NCBI GenBank assembly: GCA_024709485.1 | Contig: JANJWO010000067.1 | Coordinates: 1-64,000 of the forward strand | From: Hydrogenophilaceae bacterium | Lineage (GTDB): Bacteria; Pseudomonadota; Gammaproteobacteria; Burkholderiales; Thiobacillaceae | Reading direction: 5' to 3' | DNA length: 64,000 bases | Position numbers and translations under genes: made by a program | Shown: positions 13,901 to 22,286 of the stretch, one piece after another | Layout: the number at the start of each line of letters is the position of its first letter | How positions within the stretch are numbered: the first letter of the stretch is position 1 | Notes under the pieces: model-generated | The model's input: the letters and a program-made list of their open reading frames with translations, nothing else | Database searches by the model: none | Told to the model about the DNA's origin: nothing

Positions 13901-14020
13901 GGGCAGCGCATCGAGCGGCGTCTTGAACAGCGCGTAGATGCCGCCTGCCACCACGAACAGGGTGGCGAGCAAGACGAGAAAGCGGTTCCTGGCGGACCAG
14001 CCGATCAGCGCGCCGAGCAT
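10901..14020 (-). CDS. cusA: CusA-type copper/silver RND efflux pump
   Basis: 1039-residue inner-membrane RND transporter, full length. The TM4 motif IAIGAMVDAAIVMIEN is the HME4 (CusA, monovalent Cu/Ag) signature, distinct from the CzcA motif of the pump at the window start. N-terminal RNRFLVLLATLFVVAGG is TM1, and two large periplasmic loops and twelve TM segments are visible. It follows cusB by one base and is third in cusC-cusB-cusA. It would export Cu(I)/Ag(I) from periplasm or cytoplasm through CusBC. Expression is probably driven from the copper-box promoter near 17131-17185. Confidence 0.96.
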   Translation of the reverse strand: MLGALIGWSARNRFLVLLATLFVVAGGIYALFKTPLDALPDLSDAQVIIYTEYPGQAPQVVEDQVTYPLTTAMLSVPNSKVVRGFSFFGASFVYVIYEDGTDIYWARSRVLEYLNFAAGRLPRGVSPQLGPDATGVGWVYQYAVLSDRHNLAELRTLQDWYLRYQLAKAPGVAEVASIGGFVQQYQVTVDPVKLRAYGIPLSRVSQVIRESNRDVGGRVVEMAETEYMVRGKGLLRGAADIEALVVKAEGGTPVRIRDIARVELAPDERRGLAELNGEGEVVSAIAMARYGQNALDVIQNLKSKIAEIAAGLPEGVNIVSVYDRSDLIHRAIDTLRNTLIEESLIVALVCVLFLLHVRSALVAIIMLPVGVLIAFIVMRALGMNSNIMSLGGIAIAIGAMVDAAIVMIENAHKHLERMQEDESRAAAMVAACKEVGPALFFSLLIITVSFLPVFTLEAQEGRLFAPLAYTKTFAMAGAALLSVTLVPVLMLLFIRGKIIAEAKNPVNRILIALYRPIIAWVMRWKKLTIGLAMAVLALTVLPASRLGSEFMPTLNEGTLMYMPSSLPGMSVTKAAELMQTQDKIIKSFPEVASVYGKAGRAQTATDPAPLEMFETVINLKPESEWRPGMTVDKLIAEMDAALQFPGVANAWTMPIKARIDMLSTGIRTPIGIKVFGKDLNEMERVAREIEAVVKRVPGTTSAYAERITGGYYLNIEPDREQLARYGLAVGELLDVIAQALGGEMVTTTVEGRERFGVTVRYPRELRGDPESIARNVLVPVMDGGMVPLGQLARVEITKGAPAIRTENALLSAYIYVDIRDRDIGSYVQDAQRAVNEQVKFPPGYYVTWSGQFEYMQRAIQRLKLVVPLTLFVILVLLYLNFRRLTETLIVMLSVPFALVGGVWLMWWLGYNLSVAVAVGFIALAGVAAETGVVMLIYLDHAWARIRAEREAAGARPTAADLYVAVMEGAVERVRPKMMTVVAIMAGLLPIMWSTGAGSEVMRRIAAPMVGGMISSTVLTLAVIPAIYALVKARGLARSR

Positions 14021-14021
14021 G

Positions 14022-15557
14022 TCAGTGCCCCGCGTGGCGGGTGATCTGTGTCACCACGTAGTCGCCGGGCTGGCGTTCCACGAATTCGAAGGCGACACGG
14101 TCGCCCGGCTTGAGTTTCTGCGCCAGCGACGCATTCGCCAGCGTGAACTCCATGCTCATCGCCGGCCACTTCAGGCTGGCGATGGGGCCGTGGCTCAGGG
14201 TGATGGCGCCGGCCTTGAGATCGACGCTCTCCACCGTACCCTCGCCGCGATGTCCGACCGCTTTCGCCACGGCTTCCGGCGGCGCCGCACCCGCACCTGC
14301 CGGGGATGCCGGGGACAGGCTGCCGAGCGCAGCCTTGAGGTTGCTCTCGGCGTCGATCAGGAAGTTCGCCGCCACTACTACCGGCTCACCCTCAGTCACG
14401 CCTTCAAGCACTGCAACATAGTTGTCACTGCGCGCGCCGAGGACAACCTCGCGCGGCTCGAAGCGTCCCTCCCCCACCTGCACCAGCACGATCCGGCGCG
14501 TGCCGGAATCGATTACCGCCGATACGGGTACGGTGAGCGCGCTGCCGCCTTTTACCGCCAGCTCCATCTGCGCGTACATGGCGGGCTTGAGCTTGAGGCC
14601 CGGGTTGGGCAGTTCCACCCGGACCGGGATGGTGCGCGTCTGTTCATTGAGCGTGGGATAGACGTAGCCCACCCTGCCGATGAATTTCTCGCCGGGAAAG
14701 GCGCTCAAGGTAATCGTCGCCGGCGCGCCGGATGCGACCTGCGCGATGTCCTGCTCGAACACGTCCGCCACCACCCACACGCTGGAAAGATCGGCAATCT
14801 GGTACAGCGGCTCGCCCGGCATGAAGCGTATGCCTGCCAGCGCTTTCTTCTCCAGCACGATGCCCGACACCGGCGCGCGCAGGGTCAGCGTGCGGCGGGC
14901 TTCGCCGGATTTGGCCAGCGCCTGGATCTGCGCCTCCGGAATGTCCCAGTTCCTGAGGCGCATGAGGCTGGACTCGACCAGCTGCCGCATGCCGGCCTGG
15001 GCCTCGGGCGAGGCGTCGCGCAGGGAGGCCACCCCCTGGGCGGCGATGGCGTACTCGCGCTGGGCCGACACCAGTTCCGGGCTGTACACGTCGAACAGCG
15101 GCTGGCCTTTGGCCACCGGCTGGCCGGTGGCATTGACATGGAGCCTTTCCACCCAGCCCTCGAACTTGGGCGAAACCGCATGCACCCGCCGCTCGTCGAT
15201 CTCGATGCGCCCGGCCGCGCGCACCACGCGGCCGAGTTCTCTGGTTGTCGCTGCCTCGGTGCGCACACCCAGCTTCTGCACTTTCTCCGTGCTGATGACG
15301 ACCTGCCCGGCCGCCGCCGGCGCCGCTTCCGCCTCGCCTTCGTACACGGGGATGTAGTCCATGCCCATGGGGTCCTTCTTCGGCACCGGCGAAGTATCGG
15401 GCAGGCCCATGGGATTGCGGTAATAGAGAATCCTGCGTTCCTGTTTCGCCTGGGCCGTCTGCTTCTCGGGCTGCGCGCGGCTTCCCCACCAGTAGCCCGC
15501 GCCCGCCGCCAATGCCAGTGCCACGATGCCGGCAATCACACCTGCTGCCCTGTTCAC
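14022..15557 (-). CDS. cusB: CusB adaptor with N-terminal metal-binding and C-terminal CusF domains
   Basis: 511-residue membrane-fusion protein linking CusA to CusC. After an N-terminal TM anchor, residues ~43-72 are a heavy-metal-binding domain (YYRNPMGLPDTSPVPKKDPM and MGMDYIPVY). Barrel-sandwich, hairpin and beta-barrel regions follow. Residues ~430-511 match CusF, including a lone Trp and Met residues (KWPAMSMEF). Fusion of the CusF chaperone to the adaptor is seen in some CusB proteins. The GTG start overlaps the cusC stop (GTGA), indicating coupled translation. A separate CusF exists at 42056. Confidence 0.94.
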   Translation of the reverse strand: MNRAAGVIAGIVALALAAGAGYWWGSRAQPEKQTAQAKQERRILYYRNPMGLPDTSPVPKKDPMGMDYIPVYEGEAEAAPAAAGQVVISTEKVQKLGVRTEAATTRELGRVVRAAGRIEIDERRVHAVSPKFEGWVERLHVNATGQPVAKGQPLFDVYSPELVSAQREYAIAAQGVASLRDASPEAQAGMRQLVESSLMRLRNWDIPEAQIQALAKSGEARRTLTLRAPVSGIVLEKKALAGIRFMPGEPLYQIADLSSVWVVADVFEQDIAQVASGAPATITLSAFPGEKFIGRVGYVYPTLNEQTRTIPVRVELPNPGLKLKPAMYAQMELAVKGGSALTVPVSAVIDSGTRRIVLVQVGEGRFEPREVVLGARSDNYVAVLEGVTEGEPVVVAANFLIDAESNLKAALGSLSPASPAGAGAAPPEAVAKAVGHRGEGTVESVDLKAGAITLSHGPIASLKWPAMSMEFTLANASLAQKLKPGDRVAFEFVERQPGDYVVTQITRHAGH

Positions 15558-16825
15558 AGATCCTCTCCCAATAAGCGTTCGATCTCTGCCAGCCGCATCT
15601 GCGCCTCCGCCTGGGCCTTGAAACGCTCCTGCCTTGCCCGACTGATTTCCCGCTGGGCATCCAGCAGGGTGGCGAAATCCACCCGCCCGGTTTCATAGGC
15701 GGCAAGCGCCGACTGAAAGGTCAATTCGGCCTGCGGCAGGAGGTTGGCGCCAAGGAGCATCTCCGTGCGCCTGGCCGCCTCCAGTCCGGCGATCTGCTCG
15801 GAGAGTTCGGACAGCGCCTGGTTGGCGGCAGCCTCGCGCCGCGCGCGGGCGGCGGCGAGCATGGCCTCGGCCTCGCGCTCCTGCGAACGGCGGCTTTCCT
15901 GCTGCAGCGGCAGGTTGAATTCCAGCATCAGATCCCATTCATTGAAGCTGTTGCGGGTCTGGATCGGCGTCACCCCCAGGGTAAAGTCCGGATAGCGGTT
16001 GCGATAGGTAAGCTCGCGCCCCTTTTCCGCCGCGCGCAGCCGCGCCTCTTCGGTGAGGAGTTGCGGATTGCCTGCCGCGAGCCGTTCGGCGAGCGCCGCC
16101 GGATCGAGCCGCACTGGCGGCGGCAGCGGCCGCAGCGCCAACGGCTCCGCCAACGGCGCAGATGCCGGGCGCGACAGCAGGCCATTAAGACGCGCCCGGA
16201 GTTGGCGCTTCTCGGCTTCCAGCGCCACCAGTTCCGCGCGCATACGGGTCTGTTCCACCTGGGCGCGAATGGCATCCTGCTGCGGCGTGAGCCCGCTTGC
16301 ATAGCGGACTTGCGCCGTCTTCTCCAGGCGTTCAACCAGGCCCAGCACCTCGCGCACCAAGCGTTCGCTGTGCGACACATAGAAATACTGCGCGAAAGCC
16401 GTCTTGATGCGCGCGGCAAGCTCCGCCCAGCTTGCACCTGCCCGTCCCTGGGCAGCGTCCGCCTCGGCCCGGGCAGCATCGCGCTTGAGGTCGCGCTTGC
16501 CCCAGAACGGCAGCGGCTGCATGAAAGTGTACTTGGTGCTGCCAACGCGGCTGGGCAGCAGATTCACCCCGCCGCTATTGCCGGTTTCCATGTTGTAGTT
16601 GGTAATGTTCTGCAGCTCGGCGCGCAGTACCGGATCGGGCAGCGCGCCAGCGGGGTACACGCGCTCGCCGACGGCCTCGGCTTCCAGGCGCATGGCCGCG
16701 TATTCGGGATTGTTGCGCCTGGCGTAGTCGAGCAGCGAGGCCACGTCGCTGCCCAGTTCTGCTGCCTGGGCCGTATTCAACGATACCCCAAGGCTTAGGC
16801 ATAGCAGCGCGATTATGGATTTCAT
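15554..16825 (-). CDS. cusC: CusC-like outer-membrane efflux channel (TolC family)
   Basis: 423-residue TolC/OEP-family protein with a signal peptide ending near AQAAE and two helical OEP repeats with long coiled-coil stretches. It would form the outer-membrane duct of the CusCBA pump. No lipobox is visible, unlike E. coli CusC. First gene of the operon; its likely promoter is about 300 bases upstream. No strong Shine-Dalgarno is seen before the ATG at 16825. Family firm, pairing with CusBA from context. Confidence 0.92.
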   Translation of the reverse strand: MKSIIALLCLSLGVSLNTAQAAELGSDVASLLDYARRNNPEYAAMRLEAEAVGERVYPAGALPDPVLRAELQNITNYNMETGNSGGVNLLPSRVGSTKYTFMQPLPFWGKRDLKRDAARAEADAAQGRAGASWAELAARIKTAFAQYFYVSHSERLVREVLGLVERLEKTAQVRYASGLTPQQDAIRAQVEQTRMRAELVALEAEKRQLRARLNGLLSRPASAPLAEPLALRPLPPPVRLDPAALAERLAAGNPQLLTEEARLRAAEKGRELTYRNRYPDFTLGVTPIQTRNSFNEWDLMLEFNLPLQQESRRSQEREAEAMLAAARARREAAANQALSELSEQIAGLEAARRTEMLLGANLLPQAELTFQSALAAYETGRVDFATLLDAQREISRARQERFKAQAEAQMRLAEIERLLGEDL

Positions 16826-17130
16826 ACTATTTAATCAGCCCTTGCTGTGAAAAATTCGGCCTGCATCAGGCAGCCAGAAGCGGCCGAAGTGGTACCCCTG
16901 CATTGTCCGTTCCGTCCTGGAAATTCCGCTTATGCCTACTGCCATATACAGTTCGTTATCTCCCAACCACTCGTTTCAAGCCCTTCATGTCGAATTCATC
17001 CCAGCTAGTTAATACATGATTGTCTGGTAGGTTTCCTTTAACCCGCTAAATTTTCCCTACGTTAGAAGAAACGAACCGATGCTGGAGAAGGCCAGAAAGA
17101 TTCCCCTTTGGATATCTGCATACACAAGCC
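16826..17130. other. Long untranslated leader of cusC
   Basis: About 300 bp between the predicted cusC promoter and the cusC ATG. The only open frame on that strand is a 28-codon one starting near 17129 (MACVCRYPKGNLSG...), which has a CxC motif but no clear ribosome-binding site. Base composition is lower in GC than the surrounding genes. It may hold a leader peptide or RNA regulation, or just be spacer. Confidence 0.4.
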
Positions 17131-17186
17131 ATATTGAGTTTATATGCCCCACTCATACCTGACGCGAAGATTACAAATTTGTAATC
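17131..17186 (-). promoter_or_regulatory. CusR/CopR-type box and promoter of cusCBA
   Basis: Perfect 18-bp palindrome GATTACAAATTTGTAATC at 17169-17186. On the minus strand, the 16-bp core (17170-17185) is followed by 6 bp, GTCAGG (17163-17158), 21 bp and CAATAT (17136-17131). The same spacing recurs at three other copper promoters in this window. The palindrome resembles known CusR/CopR/PcoR boxes, so the response regulator at 46411 is the likely activator. Confidence 0.82.
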
Positions 17187-17335
17187 AACAGAAACGCGCC
17201 GGGTTCTCTCGCATGAACAATTGGAATCATGTCTGTCACTCAGCCATGATGCAAACAGACTAACTCTATTAATGCCAGGCAACTCATGGCCTGTGGCATG
17301 ATCGATGAATCATGTGGCAGACCACACCTTACGCG

Positions 17336-18517
17336 TCACCGCACGCTTTCTTCAAGACGTCGGCCGCGAAGAGCCGCTGTTGCGCCGAGCCCCAGCAGGA
17401 CTGCGGCAACCCAGAATGGTGCTCCAGCAGCGATACCATACAGCCAGCCGGTGGTGGCCGAGCCGACGGCCTGGCCCAGATTTGCGACGGCGGTCTGTGC
17501 GCCGAGTGTCGCGCCTTGCCGTGTCCCGGCCGCGAGGGACGTCAGGTAAGCAAGCGCCGGGATCAATATCCCCGAAGACGCGGAGATGAGCCCTACGCCG
17601 AGCAGCAACACATAGTAGTTTGTGGCATAGGGCAAGAGCACGCTGCCAGCGGCCATCGTCAGAAAGGCCCCCACCAGCATCAAACCGCCGACGCGATTGA
17701 ACAAGGGCATGAAGACGAATACCTGGGCCAGGATCATCACCAGGCTGCACTCCACGAACATGAAGCCCACCTCGCGCGGCCGCAGTCCAAGCGTCTGCTG
17801 TCCCAATAGAGCGATGGCCACCTCGAAGCTGCCCAGCCCGAACATCGTCAGCAGGGACAATAGCAGTAGATAGGGTAGCAATGGCGCGCCGGCAGACAGC
17901 GCCCCCTCATCCGCGGAGTGCCTTTGCCGGCCGGCATCCGCAGGTACGAGCCATACAGCGAGCCACACCGCGCCGCCCATGGCTGCCACGGTGTAAAACG
18001 GCAGCATGAGTTGCGCCGCCGTGAGCCAGGCGCTCAACGCCGGCCCGAGCAGAAAGCCGAGCGCGCTTGCAGCGCTCAGCCAGGCGAATCCGCGTGCCCG
18101 CTGCGCCGGCCCCTCCAGGTCTGCCGCAGCGGCGAGGGCGACAGGCAGCACGGCAGCGGCCGACAGTCCGGCCAGCGCCCGCAAGGCATAGGCGAACACC
18201 AAGTCACGGGCGAAGCCAAACAGCAACATCGACACGCCGAAGCCGGCAAGCCCAAGCAACATCGCGGCGCGCCGGCCCACCCGGTCGGAGACGTAGCCCC
18301 AGACAGGCGCGAAAAGGAACAGTGCGAGCATGTACACGCCCGTGAGTCCGCCTGTGTGCCGCGCGATCGCCTCGCGTCCGGCTCCGTCCAGCAGACGCTC
18401 CAGCACGAACGGCAGCACCGGCAGCACCACGCCATAGCCTGCGGCCACGACCAGCACTGCCGCGAGCGGCAAGAGGAGGCGTGCGGCATCCTGCCATGCC
18501 ATCGCGGTCGCGCTCAT
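17336..18517 (-). CDS. MFS transporter
   Basis: 393-residue major facilitator superfamily protein with about twelve TM segments and the loop 2-3 motif GYVSDRVGRRAAMLLG (the DxxGRR-type signature). Its ATG overlaps the stop of the phosphomannomutase gene upstream (ATGA), so the two are co-translated. Probably a drug/H+ antiporter-like exporter; the substrate cannot be read from sequence. The longer open frame upstream of 18517 overlaps the mutase and is not used. Confidence 0.88.
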   Translation of the reverse strand: MSATAMAWQDAARLLLPLAAVLVVAAGYGVVLPVLPFVLERLLDGAGREAIARHTGGLTGVYMLALFLFAPVWGYVSDRVGRRAAMLLGLAGFGVSMLLFGFARDLVFAYALRALAGLSAAAVLPVALAAAADLEGPAQRARGFAWLSAASALGFLLGPALSAWLTAAQLMLPFYTVAAMGGAVWLAVWLVPADAGRQRHSADEGALSAGAPLLPYLLLLSLLTMFGLGSFEVAIALLGQQTLGLRPREVGFMFVECSLVMILAQVFVFMPLFNRVGGLMLVGAFLTMAAGSVLLPYATNYYVLLLGVGLISASSGILIPALAYLTSLAAGTRQGATLGAQTAVANLGQAVGSATTGWLYGIAAGAPFWVAAVLLGLGATAALRGRRLEESVR

Positions 18518-19860
18518 CTGGCTTCCTCCCCGTCGAACAGCGCGAGCAGTTCGCTCTGGCGGCGCGCGAGTTGCTCGGGCGTGGCGGCCTCGATCACGAG
18601 CTTGGCCACGGGCTCGGTGTTGGAGGGCCGCAGATTGAACCACCAGTCGGGGTATTCAACCGTAATCCCGTCGATCATGCTCACGGCCGCATCGCCAAAT
18701 CGGCTGCGCGCCCTCTCGATCAGTGCCAAGGGGTCGCGCGTTTCGATGCGCAGCTCGCCGCTGCCTGGGTAGTGCGGAACCGTGGACAACAGCTCCGCCA
18801 GGCCGCGACCCGTTTGCGCCAGCAACGCGAGTAACTTGAGCGTGGCGTACAGCGGGTCGTCGATGCCGAAGTGCTCGCGGTACATTATGTGCCCGGATAA
18901 TTCGGCAGCGAGCAGGGCATCATCGTGGCGATGCAGTGCCTCCTTGTGGAATGGATTGCCAACGCGCAGGGTCACGGCTGTGCCGCCTTGCTTTTCGATC
19001 TCCTCTTTCACCGCGTGGCTGAAGCGCAGATCATAGAACACGCGCCCGCTGCCCCCGGCGAGCGCTTGGCGCGCGAGCAGCACGAAGACGTGGTCGAGGC
19101 GCGCCGCCTCGCCCCGACCATCCACGAATGCGACGCGGTCGGCGTCGCCGTCGAACATGACGCCGAGGCCAGTGTCCTGCTGCGTGACCGCCCCCTGCAG
19201 GTCGCGCAGATTCTCCGCGCGCAAGGTATCGCAGCCATGGTTCGGGAATTCACCATTCGGCACGTGATAGAGCAGCGTGTACGCGATGCCAAGCGTTTCA
19301 AGCACACCGAGCGGCAGCCCGCCCACTCCATTCGCGCAGTCGACCACGAGCGCGGGCGCACCCCGCACCTCCTCGCGGAAGCGAGCCGCGATCATGGCCT
19401 CGTATTCCGGAAGGATTGTGCGCAGCGTCAGTCCGCCACGCGTGCCTCCAACCGTGAAGCGCTGCGTGACGAGCAGTTCCTCCAGCCGCTCCAAACCGCG
19501 TCCGTAGTAAACCTGTTCGACACCGGGGTCGATCACCTTGACGCCGTTGTACTCTTTCGGATTATGGGAGGCAGTCACCATGAGGCCGTGGCGCCGCCAG
19601 CGCGCGACGGCATAATTGAGCATGGGGGTGGTCGCCAAGCCCACATCCAGCACCGTCGCCCCACCCGCCCGCAGTCCATCGATCAGCACTTCCGCAAGCG
19701 CCGGTGAGGACAGGCGCGCGTCGCGCCCGACGATCACCTCCTTAGCACCGCTCCACGCCACCACCGCCCGCCCCAGCTTGTAAGCGAGATCGGCGTTGAC
19801 CTCGTCGGGGAAAACCCCGCGGACGTCATAGGTCCGGAAGTACGGCAGGCGTTGCGCCAT
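18514..19860 (-). CDS. Phosphomannomutase/phosphoglucomutase family enzyme
   Basis: 448-residue alpha-D-phosphohexomutase. Visible signatures are the catalytic phosphoserine loop TASHNPKEYNGVK, the Mg-binding DGDADRVAF, the sugar-binding loop (GELSGHIMYREH-like, here AAELSGHIMYREHFG), and the C-terminal phosphate-binding RPSNTEP. It interconverts hexose 1- and 6-phosphates, feeding GDP-mannose or glucan metabolism. It is followed without gap by an MFS transporter and lies 14 bases after a P-type ATPase gene. ManB/AlgC-type specificity is probable but not proven. Confidence 0.93.
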   Translation of the reverse strand: MAQRLPYFRTYDVRGVFPDEVNADLAYKLGRAVVAWSGAKEVIVGRDARLSSPALAEVLIDGLRAGGATVLDVGLATTPMLNYAVARWRRHGLMVTASHNPKEYNGVKVIDPGVEQVYYGRGLERLEELLVTQRFTVGGTRGGLTLRTILPEYEAMIAARFREEVRGAPALVVDCANGVGGLPLGVLETLGIAYTLLYHVPNGEFPNHGCDTLRAENLRDLQGAVTQQDTGLGVMFDGDADRVAFVDGRGEAARLDHVFVLLARQALAGGSGRVFYDLRFSHAVKEEIEKQGGTAVTLRVGNPFHKEALHRHDDALLAAELSGHIMYREHFGIDDPLYATLKLLALLAQTGRGLAELLSTVPHYPGSGELRIETRDPLALIERARSRFGDAAVSMIDGITVEYPDWWFNLRPSNTEPVAKLVIEAATPEQLARRQSELLALFDGEEAR

Positions 19861-19873
19861 TTGGGTTGGCTTT

Positions 19874-22255
19874 TCAGCCAGCCTCAGGCACGGGCTGCCG
19901 TTCCATGACGTCCTCCATGCGCCGGATGCCCTGGAGCCGCGTGCGCTTGAGCAGCAGGGCGTTCACCGCCACCAGCGCCGAGCTGCCGGACATGGCGAGC
20001 GCCGCGACCTCGGGACTGATGACAAACGGATAGAACACGCCGGCCGCGACCGGGAAGGCGACCACATTGTAGGCGACCGCCCACCACAGGTTCTGGTGCA
20101 TCTTGGTGAGCGTGGCGCGCGACAGCATGATCGCGCCGACCACGTCGAACGGGTCGCTCTTCATCAGCACCACGTCGGCGGATTCCATCGCCACGTCGGT
20201 GCCGGCGCCGATGGCAAAGCCCACGTCCGCTTGGGTCAGCGCCGGCGCGTCGTTGATGCCGTCGCCGACCATGCCGACCTTCTTGCCCTGCACCTGCAGT
20301 TCCTTCACTTTGTCGGCCTTCTGTCCGGGCAGCACGTCGGCGAGGATCAGATCGATGCCCAACCCCGCGGCGATGCGTTCGGCAGTCGCCTGATTGTCGC
20401 CGGTGAGCATGGCCACCTCTACGCCGCGTTCGCGCAGTGCCTGCACCGTGGCCGCCGAGGTGGGTCGCGGCGCATCGGCAATGGCGATAAGCCCGGCCAG
20501 CTTGTCTCCATGCGCAACGTGCACAACCGTCCGCCCTGCCCCCTGCATCGCGTCGGCCTTGGCGGTGAGTTCGCCCATATCGACTTTCTCGGCCAGCATC
20601 AATTTGCGATTGCCCAGCAGCACCGTGCGCCCTTCGACTTCCCCCCTGGCGCCCATGCCGTCAATGTTGGTGAAACCTGTTGTCGGCGGCAGCGACAGGC
20701 TTGCAGCGCGCTTGAGAATCGCCTGCGCCAGAGGGTGCTCTGAGCTTGTCTCCACCGCGGCGGCGAGCGCGAGCACGGCGTCTTCACCGACGCCCGGCGC
20801 GGCCACCACATCCACCACCTCGGGCTGGCCCAGGGTAAGCGTGCCGGTCTTGTCGAAGATGACGACGTCGAGCCGGGTCGCCTCTTCGAGGGCGGCGGCG
20901 TTCTTGAACAGAATGCCATTCATGGCGCCGAGGCCGGTGCCGACCATGACCGCCATCGGCGTGGCCAGGCCCAGGGCGTCCGGGCAGGCGATGACGAACA
21001 CCGTAATCGTGTGGGTGAGGGCGAACAGCAACGGCTCCCCAATCCACCAGAACCAGGCCGCGAAGGTCGCGAGACCGATCACCAGCGCGATCAGCACCAG
21101 CCACTGCGAAGCGCGGTCGGCGAGCAGTTGCGCCGGCGCCTTGGAGTTCTGCGCCTCCTGCACCAGCTTAACGATCTGCGCCAGTGCGGTATCGGCGCCG
21201 ACTTTGGTGGCGCGGTAGCGGAAGCTGCCGCTTTTGTTGATGGTCGCGCCGATCACGGCATCGCCCGGCTTTTTGCCGACCGGCATGGACTCGCCGGTGA
21301 GCATGGATTCGTCCACCTGCGACTCGCCCTCCAGCACCTCGCCGTCCACCGGGATCTTGTCGCCCGGGCGGATGATCACCGTGTCGCCCGCCGCCACCTC
21401 GGCAGTGGTCAATTCCACCTCGCGCCCGTCGCGCATCACCGTGGCCATCGGCGGGGCGAGATCGAGCAGCGCGCGGATGGCTGCCGAGGCGCCGGCACGG
21501 GCGCGCATCTCCAGCCAGTGGCCGAGCAGAATGAATACCAGCAATACCGATACCGCCTCGTAGAACTGCACCCCCGCGAAGAAGAAGGTCGCGCCCACGC
21601 TGAACAGGTAGCCGGTGCCGACCGACAGCACCACCAGTACCGCCATGTTGAGCACGCCGTTCTTGAGCGCGCGCCAGGCCGCGACCACGAACGGCCAGAC
21701 CGGATAGATCACCGCGATGCTGGCAAGCAGGAACAGCCAGAGATTGAGGGACAGGCCGAACGGCGGCACCGGCGGCGTGAACATGCCACCCATGGGCGAA
21801 TAGACGAAGACCGGGATCGTGAACACCAGCGCAACCCAGAATCGGTTGCGCATGTCGCGCGCCATCGCCTGCATGTCCATGCCGGCGCCATGCCCCATTT
21901 CATGCGCCATTTCCCCGGCGTGCGTGTCATGCGATGCCGGTTCTGCGCGCCGTACATGTGCAGCATGTTCGTGCATAGGAGCCGAGGGCAGCGCCATGGC
22001 CGCAGTCGGCGGATCCTCGGGCGCGCAGAGATGCCTGGGAAGGCTTTCGCCGGAGCAGTGGTAACCGCACTCGTGCACCTGGGCCTTGATGGTCTTGATG
22101 TCGGTAACCGAGTCGTCATAGGTCACTGTCGCGCTGCCAGCAACGTAGTTGACCTCGGCCTTACGCACGCCAGAAAGCTTCATGAGCTGCTTCTCCACAC
22201 CGCGTGCGCTCAGCGCCGAAAGCATGCCGCCGACTTCGATGGTGATGGTTTTCAT
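19874..22255 (-). CDS. P1B-type ATPase with CPD motif and degenerate HMA domain
   Basis: 793-residue heavy-metal P-type ATPase. The N-terminal HMA-like domain has lost its metal-binding cysteines ([16 protein letters not shown] where GMTCxxC is usual). It is followed by HECGYHCSG and a His/Met-rich linker. Eight TM segments, the TGES motif, DKTGTLT, HPLA and GDGINDAP are all present. In TM6 the usual CPC or CPH is CPD ([13 protein letters not shown]). TM7-8 elements [10 protein letters not shown] and [11 protein letters not shown] resemble Cu(I)-ATPases. It should be catalytically competent; copper is the best guess for its substrate but the CPD site leaves this open. Confidence 0.9.
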   Translation of the reverse strand: MKTITIEVGGMLSALSARGVEKQLMKLSGVRKAEVNYVAGSATVTYDDSVTDIKTIKAQVHECGYHCSGESLPRHLCAPEDPPTAAMALPSAPMHEHAAHVRRAEPASHDTHAGEMAHEMGHGAGMDMQAMARDMRNRFWVALVFTIPVFVYSPMGGMFTPPVPPFGLSLNLWLFLLASIAVIYPVWPFVVAAWRALKNGVLNMAVLVVLSVGTGYLFSVGATFFFAGVQFYEAVSVLLVFILLGHWLEMRARAGASAAIRALLDLAPPMATVMRDGREVELTTAEVAAGDTVIIRPGDKIPVDGEVLEGESQVDESMLTGESMPVGKKPGDAVIGATINKSGSFRYRATKVGADTALAQIVKLVQEAQNSKAPAQLLADRASQWLVLIALVIGLATFAAWFWWIGEPLLFALTHTITVFVIACPDALGLATPMAVMVGTGLGAMNGILFKNAAALEEATRLDVVIFDKTGTLTLGQPEVVDVVAAPGVGEDAVLALAAAVETSSEHPLAQAILKRAASLSLPPTTGFTNIDGMGARGEVEGRTVLLGNRKLMLAEKVDMGELTAKADAMQGAGRTVVHVAHGDKLAGLIAIADAPRPTSAATVQALRERGVEVAMLTGDNQATAERIAAGLGIDLILADVLPGQKADKVKELQVQGKKVGMVGDGINDAPALTQADVGFAIGAGTDVAMESADVVLMKSDPFDVVGAIMLSRATLTKMHQNLWWAVAYNVVAFPVAAGVFYPFVISPEVAALAMSGSSALVAVNALLLKRTRLQGIRRMEDVMERQPVPEAG

Positions 22256-22286
22256 GTTCAGGTTTCCTTGTAAGGTTGAGGCATAC

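Noticed and set aside
11858..14044. 728-codon open frame on the plus strand opposite cusA
   Set aside because: It is the His/Gln/Arg-rich antisense shadow of the well-supported cusA gene, a common artefact in GC-rich DNA.
13938..15698. 586-codon frame opposite cusB
   Set aside because: Antisense shadow; no recognisable domain and heavy His/Arg bias.
17046..17282. 78-codon minus-strand frame upstream of cusC
   Set aside because: It runs through the copper box and promoter and has no ribosome-binding site; only its last 28 codons are mentioned as a possible leader peptide.
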